Shown here in pieces: positions 35,594 to 43,874 of a DNA stretch of 44,677 nt. This DNA is from Treponema sp. Its GTDB lineage: Bacteria; Spirochaetota; Spirochaetia; Treponematales; Breznakiellaceae. The stretch is from contig JAITRH010000199.1 of NCBI GenBank assembly GCA_031288495.1, positions 1 to 44,677 of the forward strand, in the 5' to 3' direction. The number at the start of each line of letters is the position of its first letter. Position 1 is the stretch's first letter. The position numbers and the translations under genes are program-made. The notes below the pieces were generated by a model. That model was not told the origin of the DNA. It was given only the letters and a program-made list of their open reading frames with translations, and did not search any database.

Positions 35594-35947
35594 ATGAAAA
35601 CAATTATTCATGTGGATAATAGCGAGTTTTTCAGGAAGTTAATGAAAGGATTTTTCATGGAAAAGGGATTTATAGGAACCTGTTTTTCCCATGGAGAGGA
35701 GGCCCTAAAAGTGATTAACCAGGGGAATGTTTCGGTGGTCATTACGGGTCTGGCGCTTTCCGATATGGACGGGAAGGAGTTTATTAAGCGCATCTGCGCT
35801 TCTTCCTATACAGGGCCGATTATCGTCCTCACCTCAAATAACGCGAAAGAAGAACGCCAGGCTTTATCCTATCCCAAGATCCAAGCCTGTATCTCCAAAT
35901 CAGAAGCATGGCAGGAAAAGCTCTTACCCTATTTGATCAATGGGTGA
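35594..35947 (+). CDS. Stand-alone receiver-like protein lacking the phosphoacceptor Asp
   Basis: 117 residues with the CheY fold outline: IIHVDNSEFFRKLM (acidic pocket, VDN instead of VDD), VVITGLALSDMDGKEF (strand 3 and following loop), PIIVLTSNNAKEE (conserved Thr) and ACISKSEAW (conserved Lys). At the position of the phosphorylated Asp (usually VxxDxxMPxMDG) it has Gly (ITGLALSDMDG), so normal phosphotransfer is unlikely. It would be an atypical or pseudo-receiver, perhaps a constitutive or ligand-controlled adaptor. No output domain. GAAGGAG precedes the ATG. No histidine kinase is nearby. Confidence 0.8.
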   Translation: MKTIIHVDNSEFFRKLMKGFFMEKGFIGTCFSHGEEALKVINQGNVSVVITGLALSDMDGKEFIKRICASSYTGPIIVLTSNNAKEERQALSYPKIQACISKSEAWQEKLLPYLING

Positions 35948-35986
35948 ATTGGAGGCGTCCTATGCAGCGGAACCTCCCGGATCCGT

Positions 35987-36103
35987 GTAATCGGGGAATG
36001 GTTCCACCTAGCCCTAGCGTTCTCGACCTACTGGCAATAGGGAGCCTATTCCACCGAGCAAGTGGGGATGGTTCCAATGAGCAATCGGGATAGGGTTCCC
36101 AGG
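35987..36103. repeat. Five repeats with 23-24-bp period
   Basis: Units 35987-36009, 36010-36033, 36034-36057, 36058-36080 and 36081-36103. The pattern GCAATCGGG.ATGGTTCCA is clear in four of five units. The array abuts the left end of element copy B. Confidence 0.7.
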
Positions 36104-36258
36104 GTCAACAGGGTAAGGGGCCAGAAAACAAACGGGGTCCCCTCGGTCCGCCGGACCGGAGGTCCGGGATTACCCCGCTTTTTCGTTCAAAAGATCCTCG
36201 TAATCGGTGTGGGGCTTTAGCCCGCAATCGGTGGGCACCATTCCGTAACGTGTTGACC
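36103..36258. repeat. Dispersed intergenic element with terminal inverted repeats, copy B
   Basis: Left end GGTCAACAGGGTAAGG; right end GTAACGTGTTGACC, its approximate reverse complement. It aligns end to end with copy A at 7-147, apart from a short insertion around a GGTCCG-C-CGGACC hairpin (36145-36157). It lies between convergent genes, 3' of both the receiver gene and uvrB. The rest of 36259-36475 shows no gene. Confidence 0.7.
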
Positions 36259-36475
36259 GTGGGTTTAGAACCCTCCATGAACCCGCATTTTCTTTCTGAC
36301 TGCCTACCGGCAGGGCGGCGATCTCCCTCTAACGGATCAAACGCCTTTAGGCGTCCTACTAAAGCGCCTTTAACAAGCCGGTTAAGCGCCTTGTACCGGA
36401 ACCGCCGCCTGCTCAGCGCTGAGCCACGGTGGGCAGGTGGTCAAAGGCCACGGTGCGGGGAAGCCGGCCCGGCTG

Positions 36476-38497
36476 CTAGGGGCCGCTTGATACGGCGCCT
36501 ATCTGGGTGATTTTCTGAATCTCATCACGGATGGCCGCGGCCTGCTCAAACTCCAGCTTCTTGGCGTGTTCCAGCATCTCCCCGTTCAAAGCGGCAATGA
36601 GCTGTTTCCGCTGGCTCGGAATGAGGAGGTTGTAGGATTTCTTGAGAACCTCTATGGACAGGGCAGCGGCGTCTTTTTCTTCTGTGGCATGGCGCACCAG
36701 AATGTCCGCAATGGCCTTCTTCACCGTCGTGGGGGTGATGCCGTGGGCCTGGTTGTAGGCCGTCTGGATCTGCCGGCGGCGGCGGGTTTCGGCAATCGCC
36801 TGGTCCATGGCGTCGCTCATGCGATCCGCATACATCACCACCTTGCCTGCGGCGTTCCGGGCTGCCCGGCCTATGATCTGCACAAGGCTCGTGAGGGAAC
36901 GGAGGAAGCCGATCTTATCCGCATCCAGGATCCCGATAAACGAAACCTCCGGCAGATCTATCCCTTCCCGCAACAGGTTGATCCCCACCAGGATGTCGAA
37001 ATCGCCCTGCCTGAGCTGGGTCAGAATCTCTACCCGCTCAATGGTTTCCACTTCGCTATGGATGTACCGAACCTTGAGGCCCAAGCCGGAAAGGTAATCC
37101 GTCAAATCTTCGGCCATTTTCTTGGTTAAGGTGAGGATCAGGGACCGTTCTCCCGCGGCAATGCGGCGACGAACCTCCCCGTAAATATCCTCCATCTGAC
37201 CTTCGCTGGGGCGGACTTCTATCTCCGGATCCAAGAGTCCCGTAGGCCGGATGAGCTGCTGCACCACCCGCTTTGACCGGTCCAGTTCGAGCTTGCCCGG
37301 GGTGGCGGAGACAAACACGGTCTGGCCCATGCGTCGGACAAACTCATCGTAACGCAGGGGCCGATTATCCAAAGCGCAGGGAAGGCGAAACCCGTAGTCC
37401 ACCAGGTTCATTTTCCGGCTGCGATCCCCGGCGTACATGGCTCCCAACTGAGGCACGGTGACGTGGCTTTCATCGATAAAGGTGAGGTGCCCCGGCGCCC
37501 CATCGGGGGCCTTGGGGAAATAATCGATCAGCGTGTCCGGGGCCGAACCGGGGGCGCGGCCCGCTAAGGGCGCGGAGTAGTTTTCGATTCCCGGACAATA
37601 CCCCATCTCGGTAAGCATCTCGATATCGTATTCCACCCGGGTCTTGAGCCGCTCCGCTTCCAGGGACTTGCCCTGGGTTTTAAGAAACCCGTACCGTTCG
37701 GCAAGCTCGGTTTTAATACGTTCCAGGGCCTGCCGGATCATGTCTTGGGGCATGACGAACTGTTTCGCCGGGTAAATCACCGCCCGGTCAAGCTCCTCAA
37801 GGACCTCACCGGAGAGGGGATTGACCCGGCGGATCCGCTCGATCCGGTCCCAATCCAGGTCAACCCGGTAGGCTTCTTCCATGTAGGCAGGGTAAATTTC
37901 CAGGGTATCCCCCCGCCGGCGGAAGCGGCCCCGTTCGAGGACCGCATCATTGCGCTCGTATTGCAGCTCCACAAAACGCCGGGTCAGGGCCTCCACATCA
38001 ATGGTCTCTCCTTTGGAAAAGGCAGCGGTCATGGTACGGTAAATCTCCGGGGTAGCCAGGCCGTAGATACAGGAGACCGTGGCTACGATGATCACATCTT
38101 CCCGTTCCATGAGGCTCCGGGTAGCGGAAAGCCGCATCCGCTCAATCTCCTCATTAACCGAAGCGTCTTTTTCAATGTACAGGTCCCGGCTTGCCACATA
38201 CGCCTCCGGCTGGTAGTAATCGTAGTAGGACACAAAGTACTCCACCGCATTATGAGGAAAGAAACCCCGAAATTCCCGGAACAGTTGGGCCGCTAAGGTT
38301 TTGTTGTGGCTGATGATGAGGGTGGGCATCTGGACCGCTTCGATGATCTTCGCCATGGTGAAGGTCTTACCCGAACCCGTAACCCCCTGGAGGGTTTGAT
38401 AGGGATCCCCGGCTTTGATGCCTGCCGTCAACATCTCAACCGCCTCCCCCTGATCCCCTGCAGGACTGAAGGGAGAGACCAGTTCAAATACACGCAT
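36476..38497 (-). CDS. uvrB: Excinuclease ABC subunit B
   Basis: Damage-verification helicase of nucleotide excision repair. Motifs: GVTGSGKTFTMA (Walker A), YYDYYQPEAYVA (beta-hairpin that clamps DNA), TFIDESHVTVPQ (DE(S)H box), SATPGKLE, GINLLREGIDLPEVSF and QIIGRAARN (helicase motifs V and VI), and a C-terminal UvrC-binding UVR segment (HAKKLEFEQAAAIRDEI). Length 673 from the ATG at 38497 is normal; the ORF track opens 24 codons earlier, before the conserved MRVFELVSPF start. It lies 13 nt downstream of a bacteriohemerythrin gene, so they may share a transcript. Confidence 0.95.
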   Translation of the reverse strand: MRVFELVSPFSPAGDQGEAVEMLTAGIKAGDPYQTLQGVTGSGKTFTMAKIIEAVQMPTLIISHNKTLAAQLFREFRGFFPHNAVEYFVSYYDYYQPEAYVASRDLYIEKDASVNEEIERMRLSATRSLMEREDVIIVATVSCIYGLATPEIYRTMTAAFSKGETIDVEALTRRFVELQYERNDAVLERGRFRRRGDTLEIYPAYMEEAYRVDLDWDRIERIRRVNPLSGEVLEELDRAVIYPAKQFVMPQDMIRQALERIKTELAERYGFLKTQGKSLEAERLKTRVEYDIEMLTEMGYCPGIENYSAPLAGRAPGSAPDTLIDYFPKAPDGAPGHLTFIDESHVTVPQLGAMYAGDRSRKMNLVDYGFRLPCALDNRPLRYDEFVRRMGQTVFVSATPGKLELDRSKRVVQQLIRPTGLLDPEIEVRPSEGQMEDIYGEVRRRIAAGERSLILTLTKKMAEDLTDYLSGLGLKVRYIHSEVETIERVEILTQLRQGDFDILVGINLLREGIDLPEVSFIGILDADKIGFLRSLTSLVQIIGRAARNAAGKVVMYADRMSDAMDQAIAETRRRRQIQTAYNQAHGITPTTVKKAIADILVRHATEEKDAAALSIEVLKKSYNLLIPSQRKQLIAALNGEMLEHAKKLEFEQAAAIRDEIQKITQIGAVSSGP

Positions 38498-38510
38498 GCT
38501 GCCGATAGGA

Positions 38511-38957
38511 TTATTTAATAAGACTTTGCAGGGCTCCCTGTTTTTTAAGGGCCTGAAGGTATTCTGCATATTTTATATCGCTCAAGGCGATATGGGTTAA
38601 TATCCAATCCCGCAGGAAGCGAACGAAGTTGTTGGGCACAAAGCTCTTGCCGCTCTCGAAGCTCTTCACTTCTTCCAAAACCTGTTTGACGAAACTGGTA
38701 TGCTGTACTTTATGGGTCGCCAATTCAGGGAAGTTGATACGCTCCATGATCCGTTCTTCCGAGGTAAAATGGAACTGGACATAGTCCACTGCGCCACGGA
38801 TGACTTCCTTGAAATACGCCCGGGCTTTTTCTTCCCCATCCCGGCAGGCGTCATAGAGCTTATTCGTCAAGACGAGCAGTTCCTTATGCTGTTCATCAAT
38901 GGAGGGTATTCCCACCGAATACCGATCTTCCCATGCCACAAAAACTTCCTTTTCCAT
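38511..38957 (-). CDS. Bacteriohemerythrin
   Basis: Complete O2-binding di-iron site: IDEQHKEL, FHFTSEERIM, THKVQH and LTHIALSD. It shares the opening VAWEDRYSVGIPSIDEQH and the segment ESGKSFVPNNFVRFLRDWILTH with the genes at 18501 and 39022, so these are recent paralogues. The ORF opens at 38963, but AGGAAGG touches that ATG; the second ATG at 38957 has proper spacing. The leader has a CGCCTA/TAGGCG hairpin (about 38986-39001). uvrB follows 13 nt downstream. Confidence 0.92.
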   Translation of the reverse strand: MEKEVFVAWEDRYSVGIPSIDEQHKELLVLTNKLYDACRDGEEKARAYFKEVIRGAVDYVQFHFTSEERIMERINFPELATHKVQHTSFVKQVLEEVKSFESGKSFVPNNFVRFLRDWILTHIALSDIKYAEYLQALKKQGALQSLIK

Positions 38958-39021
38958 TTTCATCCTTCCTGTGTATAATCAATGCTCCGCCTAAACTAGG
39001 CGTGGGTATCCTGCGAAAAAC

Positions 39022-39504
39022 TTAAGCCCTACCCCCTGCTGCCACGGCGGATTCCGTGAAGGTCAATTTATCCGCCACTAAGGACTCCTTCTGGGCATAT
39101 TTGATATAATCCCCATACTTTTGATCTTCCTTGCCGATATGGGTTAATATCCAATCCCGGAGGAACCGGACAAAAATATTGGGTATGATGGTCTTTCCAC
39201 TCTCGAATTGTTTTACATCTACCAGTACTTTTTTCACAAAATGCTCATGCTGCTTCTTGTGCTCAGCTAAATCGGGAAACTCAATCAGTTCCATGAGTCT
39301 TTCTTCCGCAGAGAAATGAAAACGTACATAACCCACAATTTCATGTAAAGCCTGTTTAAAATACGTCCGCCTCGGCTCGGCGCCCCGCATACACGCTTCA
39401 TAGAGATTGATCGTGAGCTGTACCAAGTCTTGATGCTGTTTATCAATTTGCGGTATACCTACCGAGTAGGTATCTTTCCATGTAATAAACGCTGCTTCTT
39501 TCAT
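39022..39504 (-). CDS. Bacteriohemerythrin
   Basis: Third member of the close paralogue group. Ligands: IDKQHQDL, FHFSAEERLM, EHKKQH and LTHIGKED. 160 residues from the ATG at 39504, which follows AAGGGGTG; the ORF track extends 15 codons upstream. It has a slightly longer C-terminal tail (LTFTESAVAAGGRA). It lies 64 nt upstream of the next hemerythrin gene on the same strand; they form a tandem pair and may be co-transcribed with uvrB. Confidence 0.92.
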   Translation of the reverse strand: MKEAAFITWKDTYSVGIPQIDKQHQDLVQLTINLYEACMRGAEPRRTYFKQALHEIVGYVRFHFSAEERLMELIEFPDLAEHKKQHEHFVKKVLVDVKQFESGKTIIPNIFVRFLRDWILTHIGKEDQKYGDYIKYAQKESLVADKLTFTESAVAAGGRA

Positions 39505-39641
39505 AAAACACCCCTTAATAAGGCTGGAAGGAGCAATGTAAATCTTCATTACTCTTTTATTAAATATAGCGAATTTAGTCTACTACAAGGTATAGGGTAT
39601 GTCTATAATAGCGTAACAAAAAACAGGATGCTTGATGGTTC

Positions 39642-41687
39642 TTAGGTGAATCGGTGTTTAAGCAAGGCAAGGACATCCTCTGCTTCGGCGGCGCAGGCCC
39701 CCGGAGTCTTGGCTTCAGGGTACTCCACCAGATGCGGGGGAATCTCCGCAAGAAACGGAGAAGGACTGCACTCGATAGTGCTCTGGAGGCGGCGCCGTTT
39801 CAGGCAGCTTGAAATGAAGAGCTTGTCCCGGGCCCTGGTGATGGCCACATAAAAGAGACGCCGTTCTTCTTCGAGGTCTCCCTCCCCTGCTTCAAGACTC
39901 CGGGTATGGGGGATGATGCCGTCCTCTGCGCCGGCGATGAAAACAACGGGAAATTCCAGGCCTTTGGCTGCATGGATGGTCATCAGGTTTACCTTGCCCG
40001 TATCCGTATCCTCCGTGCTGTCCTCCCGGGTGATGAGGCTGATGCGGTTGAGGTAGGGATAGAGGGTGGGGTCCAGGTTATCAGGATCATGCTCCCAGTG
40101 GGCGATGGATTCGATGAGGGAACTGATATTGGCAAATTTCCACCGGGCCACCTGTTCGTTCTTGCTGAATTCCGTAACCAGGTAGCCCCAATAATCAATA
40201 GCGTCTACCAAAGCCCGGACCTTTTGGGAGAGCCCCCGTTTCCCCGGCATGGTTTCCCTGCATCCTTCAATGAGGGTCATAAAGCTGTCTATATCGGCAT
40301 TGTCGGTCTCCTGGAAACTCTGATCCCTAAAGGTGTCTAGGGCATACCGAAGGGTAAGCATCGCGCTCCAGAGGGAGGAATGATTGTGCCGGGCCTGTTC
40401 AGCCAGGGCTGCCACCGTGGTTTTGCCTATGCCCCGCCGGGGGGTATTAAGGATCCGCAAGAGGTTCACATCGTCATCGGGATTGGCAATGACCCGGAGG
40501 TAGGAGATAATGTCCTTGATCTCCTTGCGCTGGAAGAAACCGGTTCCTCCTGAAACCCGGTACGGGATATTTTCCGCTAAAAAGGCCTCCTCCATGGCGC
40601 GGGTCAGGGAATTGGTCCTGATGAGGACCCCGAAATCGGTGTAGGTGAGCCCTTCCCTGAGGCGGATCTTCTTAATCTCCCCTACGATGAAGTCCGCCTC
40701 ATCGCTTTCGTTTTGAGGGGTGAAGATCTGGATGGGCTTCCCCCCGCCATTCCCGGACCAGAGCTTTTTCTCTTTTCGGTTGGTATTGTTAGAGATGACC
40801 CCATTGGCGGCTTCCAGAATGGTGGTGGTAGAACGGTAATTCTGTTCCAGCTTGATCTCCAGGGTTCCTGGAAAATCCTGCTCAAACCTGCGGATATTCT
40901 CGTAGTTGGCCCCCCGCCAGGAGTAGATTGACTGGTCGTCGTCTCCTACCACGCAGATATTCCGTTCGATAGGATCCGTAAGGAGCCGCATGAGCCGGTA
41001 CTGGGTAACGCTGGTATCTTGAAATTCATCCACCATGATGTACCGGTACCGGCGCCGGTATTTTTCCAGAACCTCAGGGTAGCGTTCCAGCAGTTCCATA
41101 GGAATGACCAGGAGATCCTCAAAATCCAGGGCGTTGAAGATGTTAAGGCGCTGTTGATACTCTTCATACACCGGCTCAAAGGCGGCATTAGCCCCCTGCC
41201 CCCAGTGGAGGCGGCCTATCTTAATGTTGGAAAAGAGCTGCCCCAAGGCATAGAGGTCCACTCCCTCCGGGGAAAGCTTACATTCCCTCAGGCTGTCTTT
41301 GATCAGCTGCATCTTATCGGTTTCATCATAAATCGAGAAATTCTTACGGTATCCCAGGCGCTCGATCTCGTCCCGGAGGATCTTCACCCCAAAGGAATGG
41401 AAGGTGCTGACCGTCAGGTTTTGCAGCTTCTTCCGGGTGAGCCCTTTGACCCGCTCCTCCATTTCCCGGGCCGCTTTATTGGTGAAGGTCAGGGCCAGGA
41501 TCGCGGACTGGGGAATTCCTCGTTCCAACATAGCGGCGATACGGTAGGTGATGACCCTGGTTTTCCCGGAACCTGCGCCGGCAATGATCAGCACCGGACC
41601 GTGGATCGCTTGTACCGCTTGGATCTGGGGACTGTTTAAGGCTTCGCCCCCTCCGGTGCCGGAGAACCCCCGAATATGCCCAGCCAT
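39642..41687 (-). CDS. Rep/PcrA/UvrD-type ATP-dependent DNA helicase
   Basis: Superfamily 1A 3'-5' helicase. Motifs: IIAGAGSGKTRVITYR (Walker A), LTFTNKAAREM (Ia), VDEFQDTS (II), VVGDDDQSIYSWRGA (III), KLEQNYRST (IV), LMTIHAAKGLEFPVVFI (V) and EERRLFYVAITRAR (VI). Length about 680, in the usual range, though the C-terminal PcrA Tudor-like tail seems short. GDDDQSIYSWRGA is closest to the Rep-like group. The ORF opens at GTG 41705; the ATG at 41687 has GAGGT five bases upstream and avoids overlap with rdgB. It likely forms an operon with rdgB (7-nt gap). Confidence 0.92.
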   Translation of the reverse strand: MAGHIRGFSGTGGGEALNSPQIQAVQAIHGPVLIIAGAGSGKTRVITYRIAAMLERGIPQSAILALTFTNKAAREMEERVKGLTRKKLQNLTVSTFHSFGVKILRDEIERLGYRKNFSIYDETDKMQLIKDSLRECKLSPEGVDLYALGQLFSNIKIGRLHWGQGANAAFEPVYEEYQQRLNIFNALDFEDLLVIPMELLERYPEVLEKYRRRYRYIMVDEFQDTSVTQYRLMRLLTDPIERNICVVGDDDQSIYSWRGANYENIRRFEQDFPGTLEIKLEQNYRSTTTILEAANGVISNNTNRKEKKLWSGNGGGKPIQIFTPQNESDEADFIVGEIKKIRLREGLTYTDFGVLIRTNSLTRAMEEAFLAENIPYRVSGGTGFFQRKEIKDIISYLRVIANPDDDVNLLRILNTPRRGIGKTTVAALAEQARHNHSSLWSAMLTLRYALDTFRDQSFQETDNADIDSFMTLIEGCRETMPGKRGLSQKVRALVDAIDYWGYLVTEFSKNEQVARWKFANISSLIESIAHWEHDPDNLDPTLYPYLNRISLITREDSTEDTDTGKVNLMTIHAAKGLEFPVVFIAGAEDGIIPHTRSLEAGEGDLEEERRLFYVAITRARDKLFISSCLKRRRLQSTIECSPSPFLAEIPPHLVEYPEAKTPGACAAEAEDVLALLKHRFT

Positions 41688-41694
41688 GACTACC

Positions 41695-42294
41695 TCATGA
41701 CCCACAGGTTCCGCCGGAAAGCAGAGCCCCGAGGCTCCGGCCCGCCTTCCCCCGGTGGCTTATCCGGTTTTTCTCTTCCGCGGTAAGCTCGGCCACGGTA
41801 CGGCCCAGTGCAGGAATGTAGAGGATCGGGTCATACCCAAAACCGCCGCCGCCCCGTTCTTCCCGGAGAATCTCCCCTTCCAGGGTTTCCTGGACCGCGA
41901 AGAAGCGATCCCGGCTCAAGAGCGCCACCATGGCGCAAACGAACCGGGCGCTCCGCCGAGGTCTGTCCCCCAGTTCTTGCAGGATCAGGGTATTGCGGGC
42001 TGAGGCGCTGAGGTTTTCCCCTGGGCCCGCACCGTACCGGGCAGAATAAATCCCCGGCCTGCCTGCAAGAGCATCCACGCAGAGTCCTGAATCGTCTGCA
42101 ATGACCGGCTCCTTAAGGAGCCGATAGAGGGCTTGGGCTTTGATAAGGGCGTTGTCAAGAAAGGTTTTTCCCGTTTCCTGGGGATTGAAATCCAAAATAC
42201 CCCCCTCTTGGGGGATTTTAATCCTATGGCCGGATAAAAGGGCCGCAAGTTCCGTCTTTTTATGGGTATTTCCCGTGGCAAACCAAAGGGTCAT
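41695..42294 (-). CDS. rdgB: XTP/dITP diphosphatase (RdgB/HAM1)
   Basis: House-cleaning enzyme that hydrolyses ITP, dITP and XTP to monophosphates, keeping damaged purines out of DNA. Family motifs: LWFATGNTHKKTEL (start), ADDSGLCVDALAGRPGIYSARY (metal and substrate site), GGGGFGYDPILYIPALGRTVAELTAEEKNRISHRGKA. 199 residues from the ATG at 42294, which is the conserved start; the ORF track adds 120 non-conserved residues upstream. First gene of an operon with the helicase. The ribosome site is weak. Confidence 0.94.
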   Translation of the reverse strand: MTLWFATGNTHKKTELAALLSGHRIKIPQEGGILDFNPQETGKTFLDNALIKAQALYRLLKEPVIADDSGLCVDALAGRPGIYSARYGAGPGENLSASARNTLILQELGDRPRRSARFVCAMVALLSRDRFFAVQETLEGEILREERGGGGFGYDPILYIPALGRTVAELTAEEKNRISHRGKAGRSLGALLSGGTCGS

Positions 42295-42873
42295 GGGCTG
42301 ATGGTAGCATATCCGGCCAAGGAAGGCTATGCCCCCAAGGAATCCCGGTAAACCCCAGGTGTACGACCTGGGGCATACGCTCCCGGCAGGGAGCGGCGAG
42401 CCCGGGATTGGGCGGATTTTTCGTGCTAAACCCCGCTTCACCGGTGAAATCGGCGGACCCCATACTGAGGGGAACCGTGCTTCCGGGGCCTGCCTGAGGG
42501 CGGCGGGACCGACGCTTCCTTCGGCATTCCCGGCTGCATAGATACCCCATGTTTCGCCCCATAACGGGCAAAAACCACCCCGGGGGTTTGCGCTTTTGCA
42601 GCGCTTCACCCCAGAACCGGTTTTCCTTTGGGGTATGTTCCAAGGTTGAAACATACATACCTATTCTTCCGGTTCCGCAAGGGTCTTCCCCTGCAAACCA
42701 GGTATATGCCGGTCGCCCGCCGGTAAGAGCGCTCCGGCGGAGCCGCGCTCCCCAAACAGAGCGCCATGAACCGGGAGCAGTGGGCAGTATCATTTTCAGG
42801 GCGGAGGCGGTACCATAGAGGAAAGTCCGGCGCCCTTCCTGTGGGCCGGACCAAGGGCATTTAAGGAGGCTAT
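42295..42873. other. Divergent intergenic region with strong hairpins
   Basis: No supported gene. CCCCAGGT-GTACG-ACCTGGGG (42353-42373) is a perfect 8-bp stem; GCGCT/AGCGC lies near 42588-42602. The GAGGAAAGTCCGG at about 42816 recalls RNase P RNA, but the surrounding sequence does not fit. AAGGAGG at the end is the ribosome site of the next gene. Confidence 0.5.
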
Positions 42874-43620
42874 ATGGCGGTATTGCACACGATTAAGGCA
42901 TGGCTCTATGAGAACCTGCTCACGGAGGACAAGAACGATTACGCGGCCCGGGTCAGCCCGGAGCGGACCCTCAGCGTCCGGGACATCTGCCGGTCCGCGG
43001 TGGAGCGCGGCGGCGCGGACATCAACGCCGCGGCGATGGAGCATGCGGTGGACCTGTTCCACAAGGAGATGGCCTACCGGCTCTGCGACGGCTTCTCGGT
43101 GAACACGTCCTGGTACAACGCCTCAACCCACGTGAAGGGGGTGTTCACAAGCCCCGCGGAGCCCTTCGACCCCGCGAAGCACACCGTGGCGGTGGAGTTC
43201 CGCCAGGGCGCGGAGCTGCGCCGGGAGCTCGGCCTCGTGAGCGTGCAGATTCTGGGCAAGGCCGAGTCGGGCTTCTTCATCGCGGAGGTGCGGGACTTGC
43301 GTACCGGCAGCGTGAACGACCTGTTGACCCCGGGCCGGAACGCGAAGATCTCCGGGGGCAAGCTCAAGGTCGAGGGGGAGGACCCGTCAAACGGCGTGTA
43401 CTTCGTGAACGAGGCGGACGGGACACGGGTGAAGGTGGACGCAGCGGACATCGTGGAGAACCAGAAAGGGCACCTCCTCATCGTCGTCCCCGCATTGGTA
43501 GCGGGAACCTACCGGCTGGAAGTAACAACCCAGTATGGAAGCGGCGGCACGGCGCTTAAAGCTCCCCGCACCACGGCCTTCGACCGCCTGCTCACCGTGG
43601 CTGCCGCGGTCCCGGTATAA
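42874..43620 (+). CDS. HU-like DNA-binding domain / DUF4469 protein
   Basis: 248 residues. The N-terminal ~125 residues (AVLHTIKAWLYENLLTEDKNDYAARV, ...LFHKEMAYRLCDGFSVNT) resemble the HU/IHF-like domain found fused to DUF4469 in Bacteroidetes proteins. The C-terminal ~110 residues (VRDLRTGSVNDLLTPGRNAKISGGKLKV, ...LLIVVPALVAGTYRLEVTTQY) fit DUF4469, an Ig-like fold. Function unknown; DNA binding is inferred from the HU similarity only. Codon third positions are strikingly G/C compared with neighbours, suggesting high expression or transfer. AAGGAGG precedes the ATG. Single gene; the repeat-rich spacer follows. Confidence 0.75.
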   Translation: MAVLHTIKAWLYENLLTEDKNDYAARVSPERTLSVRDICRSAVERGGADINAAAMEHAVDLFHKEMAYRLCDGFSVNTSWYNASTHVKGVFTSPAEPFDPAKHTVAVEFRQGAELRRELGLVSVQILGKAESGFFIAEVRDLRTGSVNDLLTPGRNAKISGGKLKVEGEDPSNGVYFVNEADGTRVKVDAADIVENQKGHLLIVVPALVAGTYRLEVTTQYGSGGTALKAPRTTAFDRLLTVAAAVPV

Positions 43621-43625
43621 GTTAT

Positions 43626-43694
43626 CAGACGGTGCGTCTGACGGCCATCAGACGGTGCGTCCGGTGTACGTCAGACGGTGCGTCAGCAGTACGG
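43626..43694. repeat. Three 23-bp repeats with a CAGACGGTGCGTC dyad
   Basis: CAGACGGTGCGTC starts at 43626, 43649 and 43672, exactly 23 bases apart. The first copy extends to the perfect hairpin TCAGACG-GTG-CGTCTGA. It begins 5 nt after the DUF4469 stop codon and could act as a transcript end or protein site. Confidence 0.8.
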
Positions 43695-43805
43695 CGCGTG
43701 AGCAGGCCCGCTCCGCCCCCGCCGCAGGTTCACTCCGGAACCAGCGGCCTGCGGAGCAGGCCATCCAGCAATTTTGGACCTCCGCGCTTAAATCCTGGGC
43801 TGCAC

Positions 43806-43874
43806 CGCCCGGTTCAAGGTGTTTGACCCGCCCGGCGCAAGGTGCTTGACCCGCCTGGTGCAAGGTATTTGCGC
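43806..43874. repeat. Three 23-bp repeats of CGCCCGG..CAAGGT..TTGACC type
   Basis: Units 43806-43828, 43829-43851 and 43852-43874, with shared pattern CGCCCGGCGCAAGGTGCTTG. The period matches the array 130 bp upstream, but the sequence differs. The spacer 43621-43970 otherwise has no gene. Confidence 0.75.

Noticed and set aside
39590-39625. Plus-strand TATAATAGCG promoter-like sequence resembling that at 35387
   Set aside because: No plus-strand gene follows; it would run antisense into the helicase gene, and the match is short.
42810-42860. GAGGAAAGTCCGG resembling the conserved core of RNase P RNA
   Set aside because: The flanking sequence lacks the other conserved RNase P segments, and a coding gene with a clear ribosome site starts about 50 bases downstream. 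A similar GAAAGTCC occurs near 43880 without context.
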